Shown: in pieces, positions 35,442 through 44,249 of the stretch
How positions within the stretch are numbered: the stretch's first letter is position 1
Layout: every line of letters begins with the position of its first letter
Assembly (NCBI RefSeq): GCF_004403945.1
Contig: NZ_SOHM01000015.1
Span: forward strand, 124,001-188,000
Reading direction: 5' to 3'
DNA length: 64,000 nucleotides
DNA from: Cryobacterium lactosi
GTDB lineage: Bacteria > Actinomycetota > Actinomycetes > Actinomycetales > Microbacteriaceae
Notes under the pieces: generated by a model
The model's input: the letters and a program-made list of their open reading frames with translations, nothing else
Databases searched by the model: none
Told to the model about the DNA's origin: nothing
Translations under genes and position numbers: made by a program

Positions 35442-36443
35442 CTACGGCAGCACAACCACCTGCGCGCCGTAAACCAGGCCGGCTCCGAAGCCGATCTGGA
35501 GGGCAAGACCTCCGCTGAGCTCGGGGTGTTCCTCGAGCAGGCGGTGGGTGGCAAGGGGGATCGACGCGGCCGAGGTGTTCCCGGTCGTGGCGATGTCGCG
35601 GGCGATGACGACGGACTCCGGAAGCTTGAGTTGCTTGGCGAACTCGTCGACGATTCGCATGTTCGCCTGGTGGGGGATGAACGCGGCGAGTTGGTCGGCG
35701 GTGATCCCGGCGGCTGCGAGGGTCTGCTTGGCGATCTTCGCCATGTCCCAGACGGCCCAGCGGAAGACGGTCTGGCCTTCCTGGCGCAGTGTCGGCCATT
35801 CCTTCTCACCCCGGCGGTATTCCTGGAGGGTGCCGTTCATGCCGACGGCGTCCGCGCGCCCATCCGAGCCCCACACCGAGGCGGAGATGCCGGGGTAGTC
35901 GCTCGGGCCGATGACAACGGCGCCGGCGCCGTCGCCGAGCAGGAACGAGATGCTCCGGTCAGCGGGGTCGACCATGTCGGAGAGCTTTTCCGCACCGATG
36001 ACCAACGCATAGTGGGCGGCGCCGGAGCGGATGAGGGCATCCGCCTGGGCGACGCCGTAGGCGTAACCGGCGCAGGCGGCGTTGAGGTCGAAGGCAGCGG
36101 CGGGCACCGCACCGATGCGTTCGGCGACGACGGCGGCCATCGACGGAGTCTGGCGGCCATTGCTGATGGTGGCGATGATGATGGCGTCGATGAGCTCAGG
36201 CGCGATACCGGAGCGTTCTATGGCTTCCAGGGCCGCGGTCGTGGCGAGGTCAACGGCCTGAACGTCCTGGCTGGCCCTGGTGCGTGTGATGATCCCGGTG
36301 CGCTGCTGGATCCACTCGTCGGACGAGTCGATGGGACCGATCAGGTCTTCATTGGGGACGATGAGGTCACCGCGGGCAGCGCCGACGGCGAGGATGCGGG
36401 TGTATTGGGCGCCCTGCGACTGCAGGAGTTGTGGCTGGGTCAT
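35442..36443 (-). CDS. fabH: 3-oxoacyl-ACP synthase III (KAS III)
   Basis: 333 residues. Starts fatty-acid synthesis by condensing an acyl-CoA primer with malonyl-ACP. It has the active-site Cys in LNAACAGYAYG (about 118-128), His in FIPHQANMRIV (about 258) and Asn in TTGNTSAASIP (about 288). In actinobacteria FabH often prefers branched-chain primers derived from Leu/Ile/Val. Start ATG 36443 follows GGAAGAGA. It lies between fabD and acpP with short gaps. Confidence 0.96.
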   Translation of the reverse strand: MTQPQLLQSQGAQYTRILAVGAARGDLIVPNEDLIGPIDSSDEWIQQRTGIITRTRASQDVQAVDLATTAALEAIERSGIAPELIDAIIIATISNGRQTPSMAAVVAERIGAVPAAAFDLNAACAGYAYGVAQADALIRSGAAHYALVIGAEKLSDMVDPADRSISFLLGDGAGAVVIGPSDYPGISASVWGSDGRADAVGMNGTLQEYRRGEKEWPTLRQEGQTVFRWAVWDMAKIAKQTLAAAGITADQLAAFIPHQANMRIVDEFAKQLKLPESVVIARDIATTGNTSAASIPLATHRLLEEHPELSGGLALQIGFGAGLVYGAQVVVLP

Positions 36444-36473
36444 TCGTCTCTTCCGGTGGCGACTCTGGCTGAT

Positions 36474-37394
36474 TCAGGCCTGGTGGTCGATCAGTGCGTA
36501 CGCAGCGGGCAGGTCATCGGGGGTCTTGATGGCCACGCTCGGGATGCCCCGCAGGGCGCGCTTGGCCAGTCCGACGAGTGCGCCGGCCGGTGCGACCTCG
36601 ATGATTCCGGTCACGCCAGCGTCGGCAAACGACTGCATGCACAGGTCCCACCGTACCGGCGAGGACACCTGGCCGACGAGCAGGTCGACAAAACGCGACC
36701 CGTCCGCGACGGTGCTGCCGTCGTTATTCGTCCACAGCGGCAGGGAAGGATCCTGGGGGCGGAGGCCTGTGGCAACCTCGGTGAGGTGCGCGACGGCGGG
36801 GCGCATGTACCGGGTGTGGAAGGCTCCGGCGACCTGCAAGGGGACGACACGGCTCTTGGCCGGCGGGTCGGCGGCGAGGGCCGTGAGGGCCTCAAGGGCG
36901 CCGGCGACCACGATCTGCCCGCCACCGTTGAAATTGGCCGGTTCAAGGCCGAGCTCTTCGAGACGGGCCAGGAGTTCGGCTTCATCGCCGCCCAGGACGG
37001 CGCTCATGCCGGTGGGCGTGAGTGCTGCGGCTGCCTTCATGGCGCGCCCGCGCTCTCCGACGAACGTGAGCGCCTCGGCAGTGCTGAGCACACCGGCACC
37101 GGCTGCGGCGGTGATCTCGCCGACGGAGTGCCCGGCGATGCCTCCGATGGCGGCGCGGCGCCCGTCGGAGAAGAGGGCGTTCAGGGCAAGGAGCCCGGCT
37201 GCGACGATGAGGGGTTGGGCGAGGGCGGTGTCGCGAATCGTCTCGGCGTCCGCTGTGGTGCCGGCCGTGACAAGGTCGGTGACGGACTGCTCCGACATGG
37301 CCCGCAACTCGTCGGCAAAGGCCGGGTTCTGCAACCACGGTTCGAGGAATCCGGGCGTTTGTGAGCCCTGACCGGGACAGACGACAACAATCAT
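36474..37394 (-). CDS. fabD: Malonyl-CoA:ACP transacylase
   Basis: 306 residues. Transfers malonyl from CoA to ACP. N-terminal VVCPGQGSQTPGFL, the nucleophile motif GHSVGEITAA (Ser at about residue 88) and a catalytic His in GAFHTRYM. The 100 bases upstream, between this gene and the PucR-like regulator, contain a pair of related direct repeats that may be an operator. Confidence 0.95.
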   Translation of the reverse strand: MIVVVCPGQGSQTPGFLEPWLQNPAFADELRAMSEQSVTDLVTAGTTADAETIRDTALAQPLIVAAGLLALNALFSDGRRAAIGGIAGHSVGEITAAAGAGVLSTAEALTFVGERGRAMKAAAALTPTGMSAVLGGDEAELLARLEELGLEPANFNGGGQIVVAGALEALTALAADPPAKSRVVPLQVAGAFHTRYMRPAVAHLTEVATGLRPQDPSLPLWTNNDGSTVADGSRFVDLLVGQVSSPVRWDLCMQSFADAGVTGIIEVAPAGALVGLAKRALRGIPSVAIKTPDDLPAAYALIDHQA

Positions 37395-37444
37395 TTCCTC
37401 AGTCTCCCAACTCGAGGCACCCGGGGCGTGTGGGCAATCTACCG

Positions 37445-37475
37445 AGTATCCGCAGAACGTTTGTCAGATACCGCA
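37445..37475 (-). promoter_or_regulatory. Candidate operator upstream of fabD (two related 10-mers 21 bp apart)
   Basis: On the minus strand TGCGGTATCT (37466-37475) and TGCGGATACT (37445-37454) are spaced by two helical turns, with AACGTT between them. The position, between the FasR-like gene and fabD, suits autoregulation or fab control. This is a pattern-based suggestion. Confidence 0.35.
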
Positions 37476-37494
37476 AACCGGGGGCTTGCGGCGC

Positions 37495-38700
37495 TCAGCG
37501 GCGTCGGGTAGAGCCGTCATGGTCGCTGATCGAACCGATGATGAGGGCGGATTGCAGGATCAGCGCCTCCCTGGCGCCCGTGGCGTCGTAACCGATCACG
37601 TCCGACACGCGTTTGAGGCGGTAGCGCACGGTGTTGGGGTGCACGAACAGTTCCCGCGCGGTCGCCTCGAGCGACCGGCCGTTGTCCAGATAGCACCACA
37701 GCGTGGTGAGGAGTTCCGTGGAATGTGCTTGCAACGGGCGGTAGATCCGGTGGATGAGGGTGGCGCGAGCGAGCGGATCGCCGGCCAGGGCCCGTTCGGG
37801 GAGCAGGTCATCGGCCTGCACCGGCCGGGGCGCGTTTCGCCAGGACCGCGCGACCGCGAAGCCGGCCAGGGCGGCCTTGGCGCTCTTTGAGGCGTCGACG
37901 AGGTTGGGTACTTCGTGGCCGAGCACAAGATGGCCGGGACCGAAGCTGGGCTCGAGCTGCATCGCGATCTCCATGAAGCTGAGCGAGGAGGGCGAGTGGC
38001 TGGTCTCGTCGGTCTCCGGGGTGGCCGGGTGGGCGCGGCCGATGACCAGCACCAGCCGGTTGCCCTGTACTCCGATGAGCACGTCAGCTGTCATGTGTCG
38101 TGCGGCCCGGCGCAGCTGGTCGACGTCGAGCATCTTCGGCGTCGTGCCGACGAGCACGCAGACCTCGCCGTGGCCGTGCCAGCCGAGGGCCGCGATCCTG
38201 CTGGGCAGTTCGTCGTCGTACTCACCGCTGAGGATCGAGTCGACCACAAGGGCCTCGAGCCTGGCGTCCCAGAGGCCTCTGGCCTCGGCGGCGCGGGCGT
38301 AGACATCGGCGGCCCCGAAGGCGATTTCGCGGGAGTACAGCAGGATCGCTTCGCGGAGCGTCTCCGAACCGTCTTTGACGCGCTCCTCGACGACCTCGAC
38401 CGTGACCCTGATCAGCTGCAGGGTCTGTTGCAGGCTCACCGAGCGGAGCAGCTCTCGGGGCGCTGCGCCGAAGACGTCCGCGGCGATCCACGGTGTCGAC
38501 CGGGGGTCGTCGTACCAGGAGATGAAGGAGGTGATGCCGGCCTGGGCCACCAGGCCGACGGCGGACCGCCGCCCTGGTGGCATATCGCCATACCAGGGCA
38601 GCGTGTCCTCGAGCCGTTTCAGAGTCGCCGTGGACAACTCACCTGAAATCGTGCGCAACCAGGTGAGGGTCTGTTCCTTTGTCTTCGGCGCCGGTGCCAC
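37495..38700 (-). CDS. PucR/CdaR-type regulator of the fab genes (FasR-like)
   Basis: 401 residues. The C-terminal PucR helix-turn-helix is clear (LDNGRSLEATARELFVHPNT, then VRYRLKRVSDVIGYD, about 350-385). A central GGDEF-like ligand region (about 160-300) and a helical N-terminus precede it. The gene lies directly upstream of fabD-fabH-acpP-fabF, the same place as Streptomyces FasR, a known activator of that cluster. Start GTG 38700 is eight bases after the aceE stop, so it may also be read from the aceE transcript. The effector, likely an acyl or CoA-type signal, is not known here. Confidence 0.85.
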   Translation of the reverse strand: MAPAPKTKEQTLTWLRTISGELSTATLKRLEDTLPWYGDMPPGRRSAVGLVAQAGITSFISWYDDPRSTPWIAADVFGAAPRELLRSVSLQQTLQLIRVTVEVVEERVKDGSETLREAILLYSREIAFGAADVYARAAEARGLWDARLEALVVDSILSGEYDDELPSRIAALGWHGHGEVCVLVGTTPKMLDVDQLRRAARHMTADVLIGVQGNRLVLVIGRAHPATPETDETSHSPSSLSFMEIAMQLEPSFGPGHLVLGHEVPNLVDASKSAKAALAGFAVARSWRNAPRPVQADDLLPERALAGDPLARATLIHRIYRPLQAHSTELLTTLWCYLDNGRSLEATARELFVHPNTVRYRLKRVSDVIGYDATGAREALILQSALIIGSISDHDGSTRRR

Positions 38701-38708
38701 GTTCCGGG

Positions 38709-41435
38709 TTAGCTCTCGCCACCGGCCGAGCCGGTGTTACCGGCCGAGACGTCGTGCAGGCGGTACTTGTCGATGGCCTGCTGGATGAGGCTGCGGTCCA
38801 CCTCGCCGCTGTTGGCGAGCTGCTGCAGGGTGCGCACCACCATCGACGGGCCGTCGATCTTGAAGAACCGGCGGGCAGCGGGGCGGGTGTCGGAGAAACC
38901 GAAGTCATCGGCGCCCAGGGTCGCGAAGTCGCCAGGGATGAACTGGCGAATCTGATCCGGTACGGCGTGCATGAAGTCGGAGACTGCCACGAACGGACCG
39001 GCAGTGTCGGCGAGCTTGTCCGTCACGTAGGCCGTGCGTGGTTCCTCGTTCGGGTAGAGGAAGTTGTGTTCCTCGGCCGCGAGGCCGTCCCGGCGGAGTT
39101 CGGCCCAGGAGGTGACCGACCAGACATCGGCGGACACACCCCAGTCCTCGGCGAGCAGGGCCTGCGCTTCGAGCGCCCACGGCACCGCGACGCCGGAGGC
39201 CAGCAGCTGGGCCTTCGGACCGGCGACGTCGGACACCGACACGCGGTGGATGCCGCGGATGATGCCGTCGACGTCGACATCGGCCGGCTCGACGGGCTGG
39301 ACCTGCGGCTCGTTGTAGACGGTGATGTAGTACATGACGTTCGGGTCGGTGTGGGTGCCGCCGTACATCCGCTCGAGGCCGGAGCGGACGATGTGCCCGA
39401 TCTCGTAGCCGAAGGCGGGGTCGTACGACACGACGGCCGGGTTGGTCGACGCGAGCAGCGGTGAGTGACCGTCGGCGTGCTGCAGGCCTTCACCCGTGAG
39501 GGTGGTCCGGCCGGCGGTCGCGCCGATCATGAAGCCGCGGGCCATCTGGTCTCCGGCGGCCCACATGGCGTCGCCGGTGCGCTGGAAGCCGAACATCGAG
39601 TAGAACACGTACACCGGGATGAGCGGTTCGCCCTGGGTGGCGTAGGAGGTTCCGACGTTCGTGAACGCGGCGAGGGCGCCGGCCTCGTTGATGCCGACGT
39701 GGAGGATCTGGCCCTGCGGGCTCTCCTTGTAGGCGAGCAGCTGGGCGTGGTCCACCGAGGTGTAGTGCTGGCCGTTGGGGTTGTAGATCTTCGCGTTCGG
39801 GAAGAACGCGTCGATGCCGAAGGTGCGGGCTTCATCGGGGATGATCGGCACAATGCGGTGGCCGAAGTCCTTCGAGCGCAGCAGCTCCTTGAGCAGGCGG
39901 ACGAACGCCATGGTCGTGGCGATCTCCTGGGTGCCTGAACCCTTCTTGGTGACGGCGTAGGTGGAGTCGTCCGGCAGGTTGATCTGGGTGAACTTGCTCC
40001 GGCGCTCGGGCAGGTAGCCACCGAGAGCGCGGCGCCGCTCGTGCATGTACTGGATCGCCTCGTCGTTCTCACCGGGGGTGTAGTACGGCGGCTGGTACGG
40101 GTTCGCCTCGAGCTGCGCATCCGTGATCGGCACGTGCATGCTGTCGCGGAACGTCTTGAGGTTGTCCAGCGTCATCTTCTTCATCTGGTGGGTCGCGTTA
40201 CGGCCCTCGAAGCTCGGGCCCAGGCCATAGCCCTTGACCGTCTTCGCCAGGATGACCGTCGGCTGACCCTTGTGCTCCGACGCAGCCTTGAACGCCGCGT
40301 AGACCTTGCGGTAGTCGTGCCCTCCGCGCTTGAGGTTCCAGACCTGGTCGTCGGTGTAGCCCTCCACGAGCTGAAGCGCGCGCGGGTCGCGGCCGAAGAA
40401 GTTCTCGCGCACGTAGGCGCCGCTCTCGGCCTTGTAGGTCTGGTAGTCACCGTCCGTGGTGACGTTCATCAGGTTCAGCAGGGCGCCGTCGGTGTCGCGG
40501 GAGAGCAGGTCGTCCCACTCGCGGCCCCAGACCACCTTGATGACGTTCCAGCCGGCACCGCGGAAGAAGCTCTCGAGCTCCTGGATGATCTTGCCGTTAC
40601 CGCGGACCGGGCCGTCGAGGCGCTGCAGGTTGCAGTTGACGATGAAGTTGAGGTTGTCGAGTCCCTCGTTCGCGGCGACCTGGAGCTGGCCACGGCTTTC
40701 GACCTCGTCCATCTCGCCGTCGCCGAGGAACGCCCAGACCTGCTGGTCGCTGGCGTCCTTGATACCGCGGTTGGTCAGGTACCGGTTCAGCTGCGCCTGG
40801 TAGATCGCGTTGATCGGGCCCAGGCCCATCGATACCGTCGGGAACTGCCAGAACTCCGGCATCAGGCGCGGGTGCGGGTACGACGAGATGCCGTCGGGGG
40901 CGTGGGACTTCTCCTGGCGGAAGCCGTCCAGCTGGTTGGCGCTCAGGCGGCCCTCGAGGAAGGCGCGGGCGTAGGTGCCGGGGGAGGCGTGGCCCTGGAT
41001 GAAGATCTGGTCGCCGCCACCCTGGTGGTCCTGGCCGCGGAAGAAGTGGTTGAAGCCGGTCTCGTACAGAGCGGCGGACGAGGCGTACGTCGAGATGTGG
41101 CCGCCGACGGCGATGCCGGGGCGCTGGGCGCGGTGCACGAGCACGGCGGCATTCCAGCGGATCCAGGCGCGGTAACGGCGCTCGATGTCTTCATCACCGG
41201 GGAAGTCCGGCTCGTTGGACGAGGCGATGGTGTTGATGTAGTCCGTGGTGGGCACCATCGGAACGTTCAGGTGCAATTCCTTGGACCGCTTGAGCAGGCT
41301 GAGCATGATCTCGCGGGCCCGGCCCGGGCCGTTGGCCGCGACCAGCGCGTCGAGAGATTGTGACCATTCGCTGGTCTCATCCGGATCGGCGTCTGAGTTG
41401 TCCGTTGAATATGGGTCTTGGTCGTTGACAGTCAC
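38709..41435 (-). CDS. aceE: Pyruvate dehydrogenase E1 component (homodimeric)
   Basis: 908 residues. Thiamine-diphosphate enzyme that decarboxylates pyruvate and loads acetyl groups onto lipoyl-E2. The ThDP motif is [12 protein letters not shown] ... NLNFIVNCN (about 230-262). The N-terminal region ([16 protein letters not shown]) and [15 protein letters not shown] are characteristic of AceE. GTG 41435 has AGAGG seven bases upstream; the ATG at 41480 would add 15 residues without support. It supplies acetyl-CoA to the fab genes that follow on the same strand. The required lipoyl groups are made by lipA/lipB at the far right of the window. Confidence 0.97.
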   Translation of the reverse strand: MTVNDQDPYSTDNSDADPDETSEWSQSLDALVAANGPGRAREIMLSLLKRSKELHLNVPMVPTTDYINTIASSNEPDFPGDEDIERRYRAWIRWNAAVLVHRAQRPGIAVGGHISTYASSAALYETGFNHFFRGQDHQGGGDQIFIQGHASPGTYARAFLEGRLSANQLDGFRQEKSHAPDGISSYPHPRLMPEFWQFPTVSMGLGPINAIYQAQLNRYLTNRGIKDASDQQVWAFLGDGEMDEVESRGQLQVAANEGLDNLNFIVNCNLQRLDGPVRGNGKIIQELESFFRGAGWNVIKVVWGREWDDLLSRDTDGALLNLMNVTTDGDYQTYKAESGAYVRENFFGRDPRALQLVEGYTDDQVWNLKRGGHDYRKVYAAFKAASEHKGQPTVILAKTVKGYGLGPSFEGRNATHQMKKMTLDNLKTFRDSMHVPITDAQLEANPYQPPYYTPGENDEAIQYMHERRRALGGYLPERRSKFTQINLPDDSTYAVTKKGSGTQEIATTMAFVRLLKELLRSKDFGHRIVPIIPDEARTFGIDAFFPNAKIYNPNGQHYTSVDHAQLLAYKESPQGQILHVGINEAGALAAFTNVGTSYATQGEPLIPVYVFYSMFGFQRTGDAMWAAGDQMARGFMIGATAGRTTLTGEGLQHADGHSPLLASTNPAVVSYDPAFGYEIGHIVRSGLERMYGGTHTDPNVMYYITVYNEPQVQPVEPADVDVDGIIRGIHRVSVSDVAGPKAQLLASGVAVPWALEAQALLAEDWGVSADVWSVTSWAELRRDGLAAEEHNFLYPNEEPRTAYVTDKLADTAGPFVAVSDFMHAVPDQIRQFIPGDFATLGADDFGFSDTRPAARRFFKIDGPSMVVRTLQQLANSGEVDRSLIQQAIDKYRLHDVSAGNTGSAGGES

Positions 41436-41603
41436 ACTCGACCTCTTTCTGTAGGGCAGATCGTGTGGGGGAAGGATCATGCCTGGTTAGGCGTGCCGGA
41501 CAGAGCTAGGTCGGGTCACGACCGAAAGGCACCACGTCAGCCTAGTGATTCTTGCTGGGAAGCGCGCACGGCAACGAGGGCACGGCCGCGGCGACCCTTC
41601 GTG

Positions 41604-41632
41604 TTGGTGATGCCTCCGCAGGCGGCTAGGCT
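41604..41632 (+). promoter_or_regulatory. Promoter of the AhpE-like gene (TTGGTG-17-TAGGCT)
   Basis: TTGGTG 41604-41609 and TAGGCT 41627-41632 with a 17-base spacer; start ATG 41682 about 50 bases downstream. The rest of the 246-base gap upstream of aceE holds no further feature I can support. Confidence 0.6.
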
Positions 41633-41681
41633 TTCCCCCCGTATTCAGCCATCGTCCCCCGATGGCCGGAAAGGACACCCC

Positions 41682-42149
41682 ATGGCTCTGGAGAATGACA
41701 CCCAGGCACCCGATTTCGAACTCGTCAGCCAATACGGCGAGCGAATCCAGCTCAGCCGCTATCGGGGTGAGAAGTCCGTGGCACTGGTGTTCTTCCCCTT
41801 GGCCTTCTCCGGAATCTGCAGCGGCGAACTCTGCGAGTTGCGCGACAATCTCGCCCTCTTCGCCGACAACAGTGTCGAGTTGATCGGCATCTCGGTGGAT
41901 TCCCGGCACACCCTGCGGGCCTGGGGCGATCAGGAGGGCTACGGGTTCAGCCTGCTCGCGGACTTCTGGCCGCACGGTGCCGTGGCGAAGGAATACGGCG
42001 TCTTCCTCGACGACAAGGGCTTCGCCAACCGGGCGACCTTCCTGATCGATCCGGACGGCATCATCCGGGCGAGTTTCATCACGGCACCGGGGGAGGCCCG
42101 CTCACTCGCGGCGTACCGGGCCGCCCTGGACGAGCTGCAGCCGGCCTGA
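41682..42149 (+). CDS. AhpE-like peroxiredoxin
   Basis: 155 residues. Thiol peroxidase with the peroxidatic Cys in FFPLAFSGICSGELCEL (Cys46, with a second Cys six residues on); the wording closely follows the AhpE subfamily of 1-Cys peroxiredoxins. It reduces H2O2, peroxynitrite and organic peroxides in the cytoplasm using low-molecular-weight thiols or mycoredoxin. ATG 41682 has GGAAAGGA upstream; the longer frame from 41418 is a shadow. Divergent from aceE. Confidence 0.92.
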   Translation: MALENDTQAPDFELVSQYGERIQLSRYRGEKSVALVFFPLAFSGICSGELCELRDNLALFADNSVELIGISVDSRHTLRAWGDQEGYGFSLLADFWPHGAVAKEYGVFLDDKGFANRATFLIDPDGIIRASFITAPGEARSLAAYRAALDELQPA

Positions 42150-42173
42150 TTTTCCAGGCGGCGCCAAAGTCGC

Positions 42174-42179
42174 TAAGCT
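42174..42179 (+). promoter_or_regulatory. Candidate -10 (TAAGCT) of tRNA-Val
   Basis: TAAGCT with TTTCCA 17 bases upstream (42151-42156). It leaves a tRNA leader of about 25 bases. Confidence 0.4.
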
Positions 42180-42210
42180 CGTTCCATCCCGTTCCGGCCT
42201 CGCCGGGTTG

Positions 42211-42283
42211 GGGCCTTTAGCTCAGTTGGTAGAGCGCCACGTTTACACCGTGGATGTCATCGGTTCGAGCCCGGTAGGGCCCA
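42211..42283 (+). tRNA. tRNA-Val (TAC)
   Basis: 73 bases: acceptor GGGCCTT/AGGGCCC with one U-G, D-arm GCTC...GAGC, anticodon stem CCACG/CGTGG with TAC at 42244-42246, T-arm ATCGG/CCGGT. CCA is not encoded. Confidence 0.96.
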
Positions 42284-42369
42284 CTCTCCTCCGGCGGCCT
42301 CCACGCCCGTCAGTAACGAGGTCACCATGGCAGTAGCGCGCACGGAGCGCGTTCTCCCCGTGATGACAC

Positions 42370-43083
42370 ATGTCTGAGAATCCGGCATTCGGTGCCGCCG
42401 TCGAAGACCTGACCGGCGCCGTCGACGGACGCACCAGCCTGTGCCTGCCGTTCCTGCGAGTGCTTCCGGTGACAGGTGCCGCCGTGTCCACCCTCGGTGC
42501 CCCGTTCGGCTCCGAAACCGTCTGCGCAAGCGACGCGCAGGCGGCCAGACTCGACGAACTGCAGTTCGACCTGGGTGAGGGACCGTGTTGGGACGCGCTG
42601 TCCAGCCGTCAACCGGCCCTGCACGCGGACCTTCAGATGGATTCCGCCAGGTGGCCCCTGTTCGCGGAGGCGGTCTCGGGCTCGGGCGTGGGAGCGATCT
42701 ACGCATTCCCCCTGGCGCTCGGGTCGCTGAGCATCGGCGCGATCGACCTCTACGCACACTCACCGCGGTCACTGACGGCGGCCCAGGTCCAGGATGCCGC
42801 GGTGCTCGCCGCCATCTGTTCGCGCCAGGTGCTACGACGGGCGCTTGCGGACCATCCGCTCGCCCCGGCGGCGACGGACGATGGTGGGTTCTCCCGTCGC
42901 GAAGTGCACCAGGCCACCGGGATGGTGCTGGCCCAGCTCGGTGTCAACGCGGCGGATGCACTCCTGATCATCAACGGTTATGCCTTCGCCAGAGGACGCA
43001 CGGTCCGTCACGTCGCAGCCGACATCGTCGCCCGTCGAATCGACTTCGCCGAGGAATGGTCCAATCCGTCCGAGTCATTATGA
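42370..43083 (+). CDS. GAF-ANTAR protein (predicted RNA-binding antiterminator) 1
   Basis: 237 residues. A GAF sensor domain (about 20-155, with LDELQFDLGEGPCWDALSSR in the middle) is joined to a C-terminal ANTAR domain (about 175-228: FSRREVHQATGMVLAQLGVN, then ADALLIINGYAFARGRTV). ANTAR domains bind tandem hexanucleotide-loop RNA hairpins and prevent termination. The GAF domain would sense a small molecule or redox state. ATG 42370 has no strong ribosome site. Nearly adjacent to a second protein of the same design and close to the DevS/DevR-like pair. Confidence 0.88.
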   Translation: MSENPAFGAAVEDLTGAVDGRTSLCLPFLRVLPVTGAAVSTLGAPFGSETVCASDAQAARLDELQFDLGEGPCWDALSSRQPALHADLQMDSARWPLFAEAVSGSGVGAIYAFPLALGSLSIGAIDLYAHSPRSLTAAQVQDAAVLAAICSRQVLRRALADHPLAPAATDDGGFSRREVHQATGMVLAQLGVNAADALLIINGYAFARGRTVRHVAADIVARRIDFAEEWSNPSESL

Positions 43084-43084
43084 T
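43079..43084 (+). promoter_or_regulatory. -10 hexamer TATGAT, leaderless second GAF-ANTAR gene
   Basis: TATGAT, six bases, then ATG 43091. The hexamer overlaps the stop codon of the first GAF-ANTAR gene, so the second can be transcribed independently. Confidence 0.5.
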
Positions 43085-43090
43085 GGTGTA

Positions 43091-43801
43091 ATGGCGACAC
43101 AGACACGCGAGGGCCGACTCGTCGAGGCTTTCGTGACTCTCGCCGACACGCTTGTGGTCGGCTATGACCTTGTGGATCTGTTGCATACCCTCGTGTCACA
43201 TTGCGTCCCCCTTTTCGACGCCTCAGCCGCCGGAATCATCCTGACCGACGACCAGGAATTCGAAGTGATCGCCTCGACCAACGAGCGCAGCCGCCTCGTC
43301 GAGATCCTTCAACTGCGCAGCGGCTCCGGACCATGCGTCGAGAGCGTGATCACCGGACGCGCCGTCACCGTCCCCGACATCGACGCGTCAGGGCCCAAGT
43401 GGCCACGTTTTCGCGCCGGAGCGCTCGAGCAGGGATTCGGTTCGATGTTCTCAGTGCCGATGCGCCTGCGTGCGACCACGATCGGCTCCCTGAACTTGTT
43501 CTGGGACCGAACCGGCGGGCTTCCCGTCGAGGACGCGGCCACAGTGCAGGCCCTGGCGGATGTGGCCACCATCGGAATCCTCCAGGAGCGCGCGCTGAGG
43601 GAGAGCGATGTGGCAAGAGAGCAGCTGCAGTTCGCGCTGAGCAGCCGAGTCGTCATCGAACAGGCCAAGGGCGTCGTGGCCTACACGCGGGGCGCGAACA
43701 TGGACGAAGCCTTCACCCTGATGCGCCAGCATGCCAGGTCCAACGGCTTGCCCCTGGCCGAGGTGGCTGCACGAATCGTCAGCGGGGACCTCGCGCTTTA
43801 G
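43091..43801 (+). CDS. GAF-ANTAR protein (predicted RNA-binding antiterminator) 2
   Basis: 236 residues. A GAF domain (about 10-165; SGSGPCVESVITGRAVTVPD) and an ANTAR domain (about 180-232; FALSSRVVIEQAKGVVAYTR, then EAFTLMRQHARSNGLPLAEV). The two GAF-ANTAR proteins share architecture but not close sequence, so they probably sense different inputs or act on different RNAs. ATG 43091 is chosen over longer frames because of the leaderless -10 hexamer and the domain start. No dual-hexaloop target RNA was recognised nearby. Confidence 0.88.
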   Translation: MATQTREGRLVEAFVTLADTLVVGYDLVDLLHTLVSHCVPLFDASAAGIILTDDQEFEVIASTNERSRLVEILQLRSGSGPCVESVITGRAVTVPDIDASGPKWPRFRAGALEQGFGSMFSVPMRLRATTIGSLNLFWDRTGGLPVEDAATVQALADVATIGILQERALRESDVAREQLQFALSSRVVIEQAKGVVAYTRGANMDEAFTLMRQHARSNGLPLAEVAARIVSGDLAL

Positions 43802-43884
43802 CCGCAGCGGACGTAGTATCTCCCTATAGCCCCGGACCCCGGCTGCAACACGCGACCATTTCCGTGATCAGCAGGGGACTCAAA

Positions 43885-44223
43885 ATGAAACGCATTTATC
43901 ACCCCGGCGGCTCGATCGTCACCGGCAGTGCACTCGCCGATGCTGTGATGCTGTACGCCGAAGCGCTGAGCAATCGCCGGGAAACGGATGTTGTCGACAT
44001 TCCGGTGATCGTCGCGGACGGTAGCCGCGGGCGGGCGCAATTCCTGATCGGATCGTCCAGTCAGCTGGTCAGCGTGACCAGCGCGGACGGCGAATCAGAG
44101 CTCACCGAGACCGCAACGACTCAGGCGCTGCGGGACAAGGTGCGCACGAACGCCCTGCCCCCGTCGCTGGTGTGGGCTGGCGCCCCGATGGGATCTCCGC
44201 AGTTCGACGAGTTCGACTACTGA
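43885..44223 (+). CDS. Small conserved-looking protein of unknown function (112 aa)
   Basis: ATG 43885 with CAGGGGA about seven bases upstream. A compact predicted alpha/beta protein: MKRIYHPGGSIVTGSALADA, then a helix (VMLYAEALSNRRE) and two strands (DIPVIVADGSRGRAQFLIG). The acidic C-terminus ends PQFDEFDY. No recognised domain. It lies between the ANTAR genes and the universal stress proteins, and its stop codon is within a 16-bp direct repeat shared with the end of the convergent gene. Confidence 0.65.
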   Translation: MKRIYHPGGSIVTGSALADAVMLYAEALSNRRETDVVDIPVIVADGSRGRAQFLIGSSSQLVSVTSADGESELTETATTQALRDKVRTNALPPSLVWAGAPMGSPQFDEFDY

Positions 44224-44249
44224 TCAGGCCGTACGACTACTGATCAGGC
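44214..44249. repeat. 16-bp direct repeat across two convergent stop codons
   Basis: Identical 16-mers at 44214-44229 and 44234-44249 (20-bp unit). The first contains the TGA of the upstream plus-strand gene; the second contains the stop codon of the minus-strand universal stress protein gene. Confidence 0.85.

Noticed and set aside
35427..37364. 645-residue plus-strand frame across fabH and fabD
   Set aside because: It spans two real genes on the opposite strand, has Gly/Asp-rich shadow composition and no initiation signals.
41436..41600. Regulatory RNA in the aceE-ahpE intergenic region
   Set aside because: I see only the peroxiredoxin promoter and no stable conserved-looking structure in the remaining bases.
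43810..43845. Second DosR-like box near the GAF-ANTAR genes
   Set aside because: The GGGG/CCCC-like sequence here lacks the GNCCC half; it does not fit the motif.
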